Positions 22,323 through 30,911 of a stretch of DNA of 32,186 nt are shown one piece after another. The stretch lies in IMG/VR virus record IMGVR_UViG_3300025138_012222, positions 1-32,186 of that record; one strand, 5' to 3'. The notes under the pieces were generated by a model. It worked only from the letters and a program-made list of their open reading frames with translations. It was not told where the DNA came from and did not search any database. Position numbers and translations under genes: made by a program. Positions within the stretch are counted from its first letter, which is position 1. Each line of letters starts with the position of its first letter. The stretch comes from a virus.

Positions 22323-23100
22323 TATACAGGCCTTCCATTATCTCTTTGAACAATCCTGATTGTATTTCATCATGAGTGTATTGGTGATAACTGAGTGTTG
22401 CTAACCATTCTTTGCGTTGCTCTGAATAATTAGGTTGTCCAAAATTTTCTACGGATTGTGCAATAGGCCAAGTGGCTCCTCTAGGCAGACTGTAAACAGG
22501 AATGCCTTCTATGGCCGCTTCAACTCCGACCAAGGAGCATGAGGTTACAACACATGACGCTTTGGCAAGATCATCTGCCAACGGCACAAGAGCATAAGCA
22601 GGACCGCTTCTGCCAGCACCTCCTCGAGGTTTGTATCTGATTTTTATAGGCATATCTGTTTTTGTTTTTAATAATTCTATTGTTTCTCTTTCCCAATTTT
22701 GCCTTCCAACAAACCCATTAATAGAATCAGATGAAGGTGCAAGTAAAATGTACTCACCTTTCGTTCGCCAATCTTTTATTGATATGTTTTTTATTCTGTC
22801 GTGAGGTAGACCTTCGTGTATTTTCGTTACATGAATATCTTTATAAATGGTTCGCCAATAGTATTCACCATTAGGACTTACTGATTCTTTTAGAGGATTC
22901 CAACGGCCCCAGTATGGCATGTCGCAAAACAACCAAGGCTTATTGTTAATTACACATTCTCTAGCACGTCTATGATTGGCTAAACGCAATCCCCACATAG
23001 TAGGTATTCCTTCATCATGATGATATTTTTTTAGTGGACGCAGAGTGTACCAAGCTTTGCTTTCAGGCCCGTGCCCATTGTTGATAATGTTAAGTTTCAT
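22309..23100 (-). CDS. Capsule-transferase-like protein (paralogue 2)
   Basis: 263 aa, homologous to the previous gene and to 23940: CVVTSCSLVGVEAAIEGIPVYSLPRG corresponds to CVVTFNSGVGVTAIMEGIPVVCGP, and EWLATLSYHQYTHDEIQSG corresponds to PWLNSLAHSQFTLEEMASG. The N-terminal part starts MKLNIINNGHGPESKAWYTLRPLKKYHHDEG. YILLAPSSDSINGF is the interdomain region of a GT-B-like fold. It is transcribed with the genes at 21519 and 23104 on the minus strand with minimal spacing. The role is inferred as glycan transfer. Confidence 0.68.
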   Translation of the reverse strand: MKLNIINNGHGPESKAWYTLRPLKKYHHDEGIPTMWGLRLANHRRARECVINNKPWLFCDMPYWGRWNPLKESVSPNGEYYWRTIYKDIHVTKIHEGLPHDRIKNISIKDWRTKGEYILLAPSSDSINGFVGRQNWERETIELLKTKTDMPIKIRYKPRGGAGRSGPAYALVPLADDLAKASCVVTSCSLVGVEAAIEGIPVYSLPRGATWPIAQSVENFGQPNYSEQRKEWLATLSYHQYTHDEIQSGLFKEIMEGLYNEMR

Positions 23101-23103
23101 TTG

Positions 23104-23913
23104 TTACTGGATTTTGTTCCAGTAGTCGTTGTTGTGTTGAATATAGATGTCAGTGCGTTTTGAATGTCCATCTTGTTTGCGTTTGCCTTTAAGATGATCC
23201 ATATATTCCCCTAGGGGAGAATTTATAAACACATGCACGCCGGGTCGATGCGGATGATTCTCAGATATGTTATGTGACTTTAATCCTTGTGCTTCGTACT
23301 TTTCTTTTATTGTTTGAAATGCAATACAATCATGGTATTCTACCAAATCAAATATTTTATCAGAGTTGTACAATTCTTGCCAATCTTTCATAAACTGTTC
23401 ATTGTATGGACTGGTTGTGTCATAGATTACAAATCCACATTCAGGATAAATTTTTTGTCTGCCTAAGTAAGCACAGTAATTGTCTTGGGGTAAGAGGCTC
23501 TCAATAAATTCTGCTGGAATAGGATTATGGGTAACAACATCCGCGTCCAACCAGACTATTAAATCTGATGAACTATTAAGAGCCTCGTGTGATACACAGT
23601 ATGATTTATGTGCAAACTTGATTGCGTCCCACAAATATGATCCTTTGCGTTTTAGGTCACTACCTATTTTATGACCTTTTGCATGTGGATTATCTTTATG
23701 TTTTGTTTTGAATGCTACTAAATCAGGACATACTGCATTGAGATCTACCCATTCGACTTGATCACCATAATCTACATTAGGTTTTACTTCGTAATAAATT
23801 TTTAATTTTATTTCTTTTGGCCAATATTTTACAAAAGTCTCTACCATACGTTTGCCATACTCGTCCCACCCGGTAGAAGAAAAAGTTGTAATAACCGTTA
23901 TTGCCCTTGTCAT
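23104..23913 (-). CDS. Glycosyltransferase, GT-A type (DAD motif)
   Basis: 269 aa. The start RAITVITTFSSTGWDEYGKRMVETF is typical of phage and bacterial GT-A proteins. The metal motif LIVWLDADVVTHNPIP gives D123-x-D125, followed by CAYLGRQKIYPECGFVIYD (acceptor side) and a C-terminal HPHRPGVHVF and RTDIYIQHNNDYW. It is the first gene of the three-gene minus-strand group. The ATG at 23913 is preceded by the palindromic TTAAATA element shared with the gene at 23940. Confidence 0.78.
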   Translation of the reverse strand: MTRAITVITTFSSTGWDEYGKRMVETFVKYWPKEIKLKIYYEVKPNVDYGDQVEWVDLNAVCPDLVAFKTKHKDNPHAKGHKIGSDLKRKGSYLWDAIKFAHKSYCVSHEALNSSSDLIVWLDADVVTHNPIPAEFIESLLPQDNYCAYLGRQKIYPECGFVIYDTTSPYNEQFMKDWQELYNSDKIFDLVEYHDCIAFQTIKEKYEAQGLKSHNISENHPHRPGVHVFINSPLGEYMDHLKGKRKQDGHSKRTDIYIQHNNDYWNKIQ

Positions 23914-23921
23914 TTAAGTAC

Positions 23922-23933
23922 GTATTTAAATAC
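23922..23933. promoter_or_regulatory. Palindromic divergent promoter candidate GTATTTAAATAC
   Basis: A perfect 12-base palindrome in the 26-base gap between two divergent genes. It gives TTAAATA on both strands, 9 bases before ATG 23913 (minus) and 7 bases before ATG 23940 (plus). The minus-strand flank continues as ACGTAC, as at 13400. It could be a two-way late promoter. Confidence 0.5.
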
Positions 23934-23939
23934 TGTGCA

Positions 23940-24917
23940 ATGAAAGTTGAGATATTTCGAAACACTGTAAAAAGAAGAGGCAAAGGTGCTTCCTTTGAAA
24001 TGATGAAAGCGTGGCGAGATGGCATTGCATCTGCTGGTGACGAGCCTGTTTGGATTGAAGGTAAAGGTGATGCTGAACGCTGGATGGGACCTCCTAAAGA
24101 AAAAGTTGCTGTGCATTTTGGTTATGGTCCTGACAATGCCGGATCATTTTTAAAAGGCAATCGTAGACAGATCAGACAGCACATGGAACAGACTGGCGGA
24201 GTGCCTATTGTGTTCGACGGAGGACTGTGGACATCCTTTGGCAACAGAGCAACAGACCCAAACACACACTACTTTAGGTGTGCTCTATGGTCGCCTATGC
24301 GTAATGGAAACTTTTTGAATGCAGATTGTAATGGTGATAGATGGCACAAAATTAAATCCGAATTCAACATACCAGATCGTCCATGGCGTAAAGAAGGCAA
24401 GTATATTCTGCTGTGTTCTCAACCAAAAGACAATTGGTCCATGGCGCAAAAAGATCCATACGTATGGATTGACGAGGTTGTAGAACAATTAAAAGCAGTG
24501 ACTGATCGACCAATAATGTTGCGACCACATCCTAATCATGCCGACAAATGTGCAGAAGATATTAAAAAAAGACATCCGCAAATAAAAATTGCAGACATGA
24601 CCCGAGGTGGTGGCATGTTTCATGGTTATAGATGGACTTTCTTAGAAGAACTTAATGATATTCACTGCATGATCACACACAATTCTACTGCGGCTGTCGA
24701 TGCCGCCACATATGGTGTGCCTGTGTTTATGACTTCTGATTTGTGTCTTGCATGGGACATAGGATCAAACAATTTAAAAGACATAGAAAATCCACATATG
24801 CCAGACCGCACACAGTGGTTACACAATCTTGCTTATACCAATTGGACATTGCAAGAAGTACGCGATGGCACTGTATGGAAAAGATTCAAACCACACGTGG
24901 AGCAAATGATTAAATGA
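23940..24917 (+). CDS. Capsule-transferase-like protein (paralogue 3)
   Basis: 325 aa from ATG 23940; a 13-residue extension upstream runs over the divergent start and the palindrome and is rejected. It begins MKVEIFRNTVKRRGKGASFEMMKAWRDG. It shares with the genes at 21519 and 22309 the C-terminal block: CMITHNSTAAVDAATYGVPVFMTS, then DRTQWLHNLAYTNWTLQEVRDG. RPHPNH in the middle is a common segment in capsule and Kdo-type transferases. It is longer at the N-terminus than its paralogues. It overlaps the GT25 gene by four bases (ATGA). Probable transferase in glycan assembly. Confidence 0.7.
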   Translation: MKVEIFRNTVKRRGKGASFEMMKAWRDGIASAGDEPVWIEGKGDAERWMGPPKEKVAVHFGYGPDNAGSFLKGNRRQIRQHMEQTGGVPIVFDGGLWTSFGNRATDPNTHYFRCALWSPMRNGNFLNADCNGDRWHKIKSEFNIPDRPWRKEGKYILLCSQPKDNWSMAQKDPYVWIDEVVEQLKAVTDRPIMLRPHPNHADKCAEDIKKRHPQIKIADMTRGGGMFHGYRWTFLEELNDIHCMITHNSTAAVDAATYGVPVFMTSDLCLAWDIGSNNLKDIENPHMPDRTQWLHNLAYTNWTLQEVRDGTVWKRFKPHVEQMIK

Positions 24918-25543
24918 AAGCGTTTATAATATACCTCAAAGAAGTTCAATCTACTGTGGACTCTGCACTGGACTGTAAACTGTCAGCAAGACAACATGGT
25001 CTTGATGCATGGCTGATGGAGGGATTTACTCCTTCACGTGCTGACAAATTTATTGCCGAACAAAATCTTCAACCTTATCTACCGGGACCTAAACTGTACA
25101 AAATAAAATGGCAAAAAGGTGGTGTCCGTGGTTGTATGATTTCACACTACCATGTCTGGAAAAAATGTATCGAACTGGATGAGCCAATTGTGGTATTAGA
25201 ACACGATTCGCGTGTGGTAAGTGATTCATATGATCAAGACTTCCAAGATATTTTACATCTCGATGGATACAGATTTGAAGAAGATCCATATATGGGTCAT
25301 GATCCATTTGTTGAAAATTTTGTCAACATACGCAAAGGCGAAAATCAACTGATGGGCACATATGGATATGTTATTAAACCGCATGCGGCCCAACGCTTAA
25401 TTAAAGGTGCTCATGAAGATGGTATTACAGCATCAGACATGTTTGTCAAAGACAAGTATGTAAAAATAGAAGTAGTTAAGCCACGTGCAGTGGTTGTCAA
25501 CAGCCAGGACAGTTTGACTAGCAATAGGGCATTCTATATATAA
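24914..25543 (+). CDS. Glycosyltransferase family 25-like
   Basis: 209 aa. GT25 enzymes are LPS or lipooligosaccharide galactosyl/glucosyl-type transferases. Signature: GGVRGCMISHYHVWKKCIELDEPIVVLEHDSRV, where GC-x-x-SH (73-78), the W, and the E-x-D (96-98) are the family positions. Then TYGYVIKPHAAQRLI, the donor-side segment also typical of GT25. It is translationally coupled to the preceding gene. It most likely adds a hexose to the glycan. Confidence 0.83.
   Translation: MKAFIIYLKEVQSTVDSALDCKLSARQHGLDAWLMEGFTPSRADKFIAEQNLQPYLPGPKLYKIKWQKGGVRGCMISHYHVWKKCIELDEPIVVLEHDSRVVSDSYDQDFQDILHLDGYRFEEDPYMGHDPFVENFVNIRKGENQLMGTYGYVIKPHAAQRLIKGAHEDGITASDMFVKDKYVKIEVVKPRAVVVNSQDSLTSNRAFYI
25514..25542 (+). 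promoter_or_regulatory. Weak candidate promoter inside the end of the GT25 gene
   Basis: TTGACT (25514-25519), 17-base spacer, TATATA (25537-25542). The start would fall on ATG 25548. It is AT-rich and could be chance, but repeats the leaderless layout of 8489 and 16463. Confidence 0.35.
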
Positions 25544-25547
25544 AAAT

Positions 25548-26285
25548 ATGCATATCACACTCACAGGCTCACATGGTTTCATAGGAACACATGTACGAAA
25601 ATATCTAGAAGCAAACGGTCACACTGTTGACTGTTGGGATTTACTCATACAAAAAGACATTGGCAATTTCAATATTGACCCCAAATCAGATCTTTGTATA
25701 CACTTGGCGGCAAAAGCAGACATTCGTGAAAGTTTTTCAAAACCGGATTTATATTGGCAAGAAAATGTTGCAAAATGTAGAACAGTGTTCAATGAATGTG
25801 CCAAACACAATATAAGAGTAATATATGCATCTTCTTCTGCATGTATAGAGTGGCACAGAAATCCTTATGCTTTATCAAAATATGTAGACGAATTTATTGC
25901 ACCAAAAGATTCTGTTGGTTTACGTTTTTCAACTGTATGGGGCGACGGTGCTAATGAATACATGTTGATTTCTAAATTAAAATTAGGTACAATTACATAT
26001 GCAACAACACACACTAGAGATTTTATCCATGTGTCGGATGTTGTAAGTGCTATACAAACGATAATGAACAATCCAGAAGAACAGGGAGTGTTTGACTGCG
26101 GTTGTGGTATAGCATTTAAAGTAGACCAATTGGTAGCACAAAACGGATATGTGGTGCCAGTCACAGAAGGAGAAGACTTCGAATTAGAGTCTAATGTTTT
26201 ACCATCTGTGGAACTAAGAGCATTAGGTTGGCTACCAAAAGTAAATGTAATGGAAGAAAAGCTTAATCGGAATGATAAAATTTAA
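25548..26285 (+). CDS. NAD-dependent sugar epimerase/dehydratase (extended SDR)
   Basis: 245 aa. TGSHGFIGTH at 6-15 is the NAD(P)-binding GxxGxxG loop. HLAAKAD is the family's second nucleotide contact. The catalytic pair is Y107-x3-K111 (NPYALSKYVDE) with SSS at 95-97. TRDFIHVSDVV is also typical of sugar epimerases. It is shorter than the usual 300-330 residues, with a reduced C-terminal substrate domain. It changes the configuration or oxidation of a nucleotide sugar; which one cannot be read. It overlaps the radical SAM gene by 14 bases. Confidence 0.86.
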   Translation: MHITLTGSHGFIGTHVRKYLEANGHTVDCWDLLIQKDIGNFNIDPKSDLCIHLAAKADIRESFSKPDLYWQENVAKCRTVFNECAKHNIRVIYASSSACIEWHRNPYALSKYVDEFIAPKDSVGLRFSTVWGDGANEYMLISKLKLGTITYATTHTRDFIHVSDVVSAIQTIMNNPEEQGVFDCGCGIAFKVDQLVAQNGYVVPVTEGEDFELESNVLPSVELRALGWLPKVNVMEEKLNRNDKI

Positions 26286-27408
26286 TTTAGATGAAATCAC
26301 AGAATGGCAATTAGAAATTACAACAAGATGTAATGCCGCCTGCCCACAGTGTCCCCGAAATATCAATGGTGGCAAAGTAAATCCTCACATGCCATTAGTC
26401 GATATGGATATTGAATGGATAAAAAAGGCATTCACTCAAGACATATTGGATAGATGCAAACAGATATTTTTCTGTGGCAGTTATGGTGATCCATCTGTTC
26501 ACCCGCAGTTTTTAGAAATATTACAATGGTTTAGAGATCAAAGGGCAGACTTGTGGTTATACATACACACCAATGGGGCCAAACGTAAAGAAGGTTTTTG
26601 GGAAGAGATTGCAAAAATTATGAACGGCTATGGACAAATTGACTTTGGCATTGATGGATTAGAAGACACTAATCATCTGTACAGAGTAGGAGTGAGATAC
26701 GAACATGCAATACAAAATGCTAAAAATTTTATCAACACAGGCGGAAGAGCCAAATGGAACTTTATTGTGTTTAAACACAATGAACATCAAATAGAAACTG
26801 TAAAAAAACTAGCAGAAGAATATAACTTCGTCGAATGTCTTGTACGCAAAACAGGAAGATTCTTTGATCAGAAGAAACTAGAACCCATGGAGAAATGGCC
26901 CGTGAAAAACAGTGTAGGTCAAACAGTACGCCATTTAGAAATGCCAGACAATCCCGAATATAGAAACGATAGTGTCAGCAGAGTAAATGAAGTGAAAGAA
27001 AAGTATGGCTCAATGCTTGACTATTTCAAACAAACTGATATTACCTGTGATGCATTGCTAGGTAACAAAGTAGTAATAACAGCAGAAGGCATAGTGATGC
27101 CTTGTAATTTCTTTGAACATAATCTGTATGATGCACGGTTTCATGAGGAAGCAGATCCTGGTTCATTTGACCCGTTAGAAGAAAACAAGTATAATAATCA
27201 AATCACAATGATGTATAAAAAATATGGAAAAGAAAACTTACAAGTACAAAACAAATCAATGATAGAAATATTTGAAAACAAGTTTTGGCATGATCTAGTA
27301 GACAGTTGGAGTAAAAAAGATTTCAAAGCCGGTAGACTATTTGAATGTGCCTTCACATGTGGACAGACGTTTAACAAATGTTGGGACCAAGGAGGCAGTG
27401 TAAGATGA
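26272..27408 (+). CDS. Radical SAM protein with SPASM-like end (paralogue of 9670)
   Basis: 378 aa. CNAACPQC gives C20-x3-C24-x2-C27 for the 4Fe-4S cluster. FFCGSYGDPSVHPQF, YIHTNGA, FGIDGL and HLYRV mirror the smaller gene at 9670 segment by segment. The C-terminal region has VMPCNFFEHN and a Cys-rich end CAFTCGQTFNKCWDQ, as in SPASM auxiliary-cluster proteins. SPASM proteins act on peptides or on aminoglycoside-type sugars (epimerisation, dehydrogenation). In a glycan block, a sugar substrate is reasonable but unproven. It ends in ATGA overlap with the short SDR gene. Confidence 0.88.
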   Translation: MIKFNLDEITEWQLEITTRCNAACPQCPRNINGGKVNPHMPLVDMDIEWIKKAFTQDILDRCKQIFFCGSYGDPSVHPQFLEILQWFRDQRADLWLYIHTNGAKRKEGFWEEIAKIMNGYGQIDFGIDGLEDTNHLYRVGVRYEHAIQNAKNFINTGGRAKWNFIVFKHNEHQIETVKKLAEEYNFVECLVRKTGRFFDQKKLEPMEKWPVKNSVGQTVRHLEMPDNPEYRNDSVSRVNEVKEKYGSMLDYFKQTDITCDALLGNKVVITAEGIVMPCNFFEHNLYDARFHEEADPGSFDPLEENKYNNQITMMYKKYGKENLQVQNKSMIEIFENKFWHDLVDSWSKKDFKAGRLFECAFTCGQTFNKCWDQGGSVR

Positions 27409-27989
27409 AAATTCTTGTCACAGGCGGAAATAGAGGATTAGGCAAAACCATTGTAGAAACTTTGGGTGCAGACAGTATAAGCAGATCTACAAGCAATCAC
27501 GATATCACTAAGAACATTGACACTATAATTGAAAAAAGTTTGGATTATGATATCTTTATTAATAATGCATTTGATGGACCTCCTCAAGAAGATTGGGCAA
27601 ATTTTGGACAATCTATTTTGTTAATGAAAATGTTTGAGTCTTGGAAAGCACACAATAAAAGTGGTTGGCTGTTCAACATAGGCAGTATTGCTAGTGATGA
27701 TAACGTTGCTCCTGAACCTTCATGGGAAACTTATAGAGTATCAAAAAAAAGTTTAGAAGCGGCAAGCCTACAATGTAGTCGAGCATTTAGAAATAATCAA
27801 GTGTCTTTCAAAACAACATTAATCAAACCCGATAGATTGGATACTGAGTTGTCTAGATCAAGACCAACATGGACTGGTAACGGTGTTGATTGTAATGACA
27901 TCATAGCATTTATAAAATATTGTTTAGAGATCAGAAGCAACAGTCAAATAGATCAAGTAACTATTTCACTAAATTATGATTACAAGTAA
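27405..27989 (+). CDS. Short-chain dehydrogenase/reductase
   Basis: 194 aa from ATG 27405, whose ATG overlaps the previous stop (ATGA); an upstream in-frame extension is rejected. TGGNRGLGKT (6-15) is the classic TGxxxGxG loop, NNA (53-55) stabilises the fold, NIGSIAS holds the catalytic Ser, and Y110-x3-K114 (YRVSKKS) completes the active site. It is shorter than the typical 250 aa. It probably reduces or oxidises a sugar intermediate. Confidence 0.86.
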   Translation: MKILVTGGNRGLGKTIVETLGADSISRSTSNHDITKNIDTIIEKSLDYDIFINNAFDGPPQEDWANFGQSILLMKMFESWKAHNKSGWLFNIGSIASDDNVAPEPSWETYRVSKKSLEAASLQCSRAFRNNQVSFKTTLIKPDRLDTELSRSRPTWTGNGVDCNDIIAFIKYCLEIRSNSQIDQVTISLNYDYK

Positions 27990-28013
27990 CAAAAGTTTGG
28001 GAGAGTAAAAAAT

Positions 28014-28640
28014 ATGCAACTAGTAGAAGGATTATACATACCAGATGATGATCATCCAGAACATCATATTGCACAGTCAGTGAAAGATCATGACGGTGCT
28101 TTACATAAAGAAATTTTAGCACGTAGTAAAAATTTTCGACACATGGTTGACGTAGGAGGCAATGTAGGACGTTGGGCCATACAATATGCTCCGCACTTTG
28201 ATACTGTCACAGCATTCGAACCTGCACACTACAATATTGAATGTTTCAAAAAGAACTGTGAAAATTTACAAAATGTTAACCTAATCGAACATGGCTTGTC
28301 TGACAAAAATACTAGCGGAGTGTTAGATGTCAAAGTACCTAATCATCTGGGTTCGACCATGGTTGTAGAAAGATATAAAGGTGATATAAAATTATGTCCA
28401 ATGGATGAAATGCAGTTGACTAACGTGGATGTTCTAAAAATTGATGTTGAAGGAGCAGAATTACAAGTGCTTCACGGTGCAAAAAATACTATTGACTCTT
28501 CGTCGCCTTTGATATGTTTGGAACGCTGTGTGTTCAATCAAGGCAATGATGGCAAACAGGCAATCAATACCTGGTTGGAAGGCCTAGGTTATACTAGAGT
28601 CTATAAAATTACCAGAGACTGCATCTATCAAAGATTATGA
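28014..28640 (+). CDS. FkbM-family methyltransferase
   Basis: 208 aa. MVDVGGNVGRWAIQ (44-57) is motif I, TVTAFEPAHYNIECFKKNC motif II, and LKIDVEGAELQVLHGAKNTI the FkbM hallmark. It has a good ribosome binding site (GGGAGAG) about 8 bases before ATG, unlike most genes of the block, so it may be translated strongly. It overlaps the epimerase gene by four bases (ATGA). The third FkbM gene of the window. Confidence 0.88.
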   Translation: MQLVEGLYIPDDDHPEHHIAQSVKDHDGALHKEILARSKNFRHMVDVGGNVGRWAIQYAPHFDTVTAFEPAHYNIECFKKNCENLQNVNLIEHGLSDKNTSGVLDVKVPNHLGSTMVVERYKGDIKLCPMDEMQLTNVDVLKIDVEGAELQVLHGAKNTIDSSSPLICLERCVFNQGNDGKQAINTWLEGLGYTRVYKITRDCIYQRL

Positions 28641-29641
28641 AAATCCTAGTAACAGGATCTCTTGGATTTGTAGGTTCTCATCTTGCCAAACGATACCATG
28701 CAAAAGGTCACCGAGTAGTTGGCATAGACAATGGTGTTGGTGGTTATGATGATAATCTTACCGAAGTTCAAACATTAAGAATTGATTGCTGTGATCAATC
28801 TGCATTGGATCAACTGTTTGCACGTGAAAAATTTGATATTGTTATTCATGCGGCCTGTACAGCGTATGAAGGACTCAGTGTTGTGTCTCCTGTACTAGTT
28901 ACAAGAAACACGTACGATGCAACTGTGAATGTGTTAACAGCGTCAATCAAACACAATGTAAAACGATTTGTGTATATGAGTTCAATGGCACGGTATGGCA
29001 AACAACAGCCGCCATTCACAGAAGACATGAAGCCTGCTCCTGAAGATCCATATGGCATTGCTAAAGTGGCAGCCGAAGACACTGTGAAATGTTTGTGCGA
29101 AGTAAACAACATAGACTGGAGCATTGTGGTGCCTCACAACATTTATGGCCCTAATCAAGTCTATGATGATCCTTTTAGAAATGTTGTATCAATATTTTTA
29201 CATAGAAACTTGCAAGGCAAACCTTGTATAATATATGGAGATGGTGAACAAAAACGTTGTTTTTCTTACATAGATGACACACTGCAAATTTTTGATAGAA
29301 TTGTTTTTGACAAAGAAGCAGTTGGTCAAATATTTAATTTAGGTCCCGATGAAGATTATATTTCTATTAACGAACTCGCAGATCTCACAGCAAATGCAAC
29401 TGGTTACAATGGTGTACACCAGTACATGCCAGGAAGGCCAAAAGAAGTAAAGTATGCAACATGTTCATCAAATAAAATTAGAGAATATTTTAATTACAAA
29501 ACAGAGGTACAAATCAAAGACGGCATAACGCAGACTTTGGATTATATTAGAAATCGTGGCATAAGGAAATTTAATTATTCTTTGCCGATAGAAATTGAAA
29601 ATGAACACACACCAGAAACATGGACCAAGAAACTAATATAG
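28637..29641 (+). CDS. NAD-dependent nucleotide-sugar epimerase (UDP-glucose 4-epimerase-like)
   Basis: 334 aa, full family length. TGSLGFVGSH at 6-15 (NAD loop), HAACTAYEG, MSSMARYG (catalytic Ser/Thr position), Y139-x3-K143 (DPYGIAK), NIYGPNQ, and CFSYIDDT are all in the order seen in GalE/WbpP-type and related extended SDRs. It probably converts a UDP- or GDP-sugar. Translated by coupling from the methyltransferase; its end overlaps the next glycosyltransferase by 22 bases. Confidence 0.89.
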   Translation: MKILVTGSLGFVGSHLAKRYHAKGHRVVGIDNGVGGYDDNLTEVQTLRIDCCDQSALDQLFAREKFDIVIHAACTAYEGLSVVSPVLVTRNTYDATVNVLTASIKHNVKRFVYMSSMARYGKQQPPFTEDMKPAPEDPYGIAKVAAEDTVKCLCEVNNIDWSIVVPHNIYGPNQVYDDPFRNVVSIFLHRNLQGKPCIIYGDGEQKRCFSYIDDTLQIFDRIVFDKEAVGQIFNLGPDEDYISINELADLTANATGYNGVHQYMPGRPKEVKYATCSSNKIREYFNYKTEVQIKDGITQTLDYIRNRGIRKFNYSLPIEIENEHTPETWTKKLI

Positions 29642-30294
29642 TAATTTGTTGCCCAAGTCGAGGCAGGCCAGACTATGCTAAACGCATGGAACAATCTGCC
29701 TACGCCACTGCAAAATGGCCTAATCAAATAAAGGTAAAATTTTATCTAAATGAAGATGATCCAACACTCAAGCAGTACAAAGTTTTTGATGCAGACATTG
29801 GTATAGATAGAAGCACTGTTATGAGTTGGAATATGTTAGCCGAAAGCGAAAACAGCAAGATGTACATGCTGTGCGGGGATGATGCAGAATTTATTACACC
29901 AGGCTGGGATGAAATATTTCTTAAACAATATGAGAAATATCCGGATGGTATTTTTATGATTGGCACTGCTACAGGCAAAAAACATGGATTGACACATCGC
30001 ACATCACCGCATCCTGTCATTACAAAAGAATGGCGCAATGCTTTGGGATATCATTTTCCGCCACAGTTTCATCATTGGTACTTAGATGCATACACCAACG
30101 ATCTTGCAAATGCTGTGAATAGATATATTTTTATGGAAGATGTAATGATCAAAGTAAAAAAAATTACACAAGACGACACTGCTAAACGCATACGAACCAG
30201 TGCTGTGCATCAAAGAGATACTTGGGTATATAATAAAACTAAACAGTGTTACTTTGATTATGATGTCAGTAAACTTCGAAAGGCAATGAAATGA
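29620..30294 (+). CDS. Glycosyltransferase-like protein (GT-A type)
   Basis: 224 aa. NIVICCPSRGRPDYAKRM is the entry strand seen in GT2-like phage proteins, KVKFYLNEDDP follows, and MLCGDDAEFITPGWDEIF holds the acidic metal motif (D87, D88). Late in the protein, HHWYLDAYTNDLANA and MEDVMI fit the acceptor side. It has no membrane segment. It is coupled to genes on both sides (22-base overlap before, ATGA after). The sugar is unknown. Confidence 0.76.
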   Translation: MDQETNIVICCPSRGRPDYAKRMEQSAYATAKWPNQIKVKFYLNEDDPTLKQYKVFDADIGIDRSTVMSWNMLAESENSKMYMLCGDDAEFITPGWDEIFLKQYEKYPDGIFMIGTATGKKHGLTHRTSPHPVITKEWRNALGYHFPPQFHHWYLDAYTNDLANAVNRYIFMEDVMIKVKKITQDDTAKRIRTSAVHQRDTWVYNKTKQCYFDYDVSKLRKAMK

Positions 30295-30911
30295 ATCTAG
30301 CAGTGTTCGGCGATAGTTGGCCAATTGGCACAGAACTGCAACCAGGCGAGATCCCGTTCGGCGATCTTTTACATGTGAAATTGGAAACTGAAAATTTTTA
30401 CAATGAAGCGGAACAAGGCTCGAGCATCGACTCTTTAATTTTACAATTGGACAACTTTGCAAAACGTAAAATACAAAATTGTATTTGTGTATTTTTTATA
30501 ACGAATCCTACAAGATTTTTACATTTTCAAAACGGACAAAAACAGATTCTTAGACCAACCGGAGACAAAAGTGCATTGAATAGATTTTATTTCTTAGACG
30601 TACAGTCAGATGAATTGGATTATCATAGGGCAAATGTATCCATACTAGCAGTGCAAAGAATGTGCCAACAATTGGGTTACCAAGATTATTACATAGAAGG
30701 TTGGACCAACATAGATTGGAAATATGAAGGCATAGACAAAACAAAATTTATTCCACAAAGTGCTACTGAGATGTTTGGAGCCGACACAAATACAAAAACA
30801 TTAGAACTTACAAAATTTCAAGACAATGAATACATTAGGCCAAACAAGTATCATCCTAATCAAAAAGGTCACAGTCTTATAGCAGAAAAACTTTTTAAGT
30901 TTATTAGATAA
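30291..30911 (+). CDS. SGNH-hydrolase-like protein
   Basis: 206 aa. FGDSWPIG at 6-13 is block I with the nucleophile Ser9. Near the end, NKYHPNQKGHSLIAEKL is block V with H188 as the likely catalytic His. The Asp usually three residues before that His is Asn185 here, so the triad may be only a Ser-His dyad. The family includes esterases and sugar O-acetyl hydrolases or transferases, so acetyl decoration of the glycan is a reasonable guess. It meets the minus-strand gene tail-to-tail with an 8-base overlap. Confidence 0.76.
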   Translation: MNLAVFGDSWPIGTELQPGEIPFGDLLHVKLETENFYNEAEQGSSIDSLILQLDNFAKRKIQNCICVFFITNPTRFLHFQNGQKQILRPTGDKSALNRFYFLDVQSDELDYHRANVSILAVQRMCQQLGYQDYYIEGWTNIDWKYEGIDKTKFIPQSATEMFGADTNTKTLELTKFQDNEYIRPNKYHPNQKGHSLIAEKLFKFIR

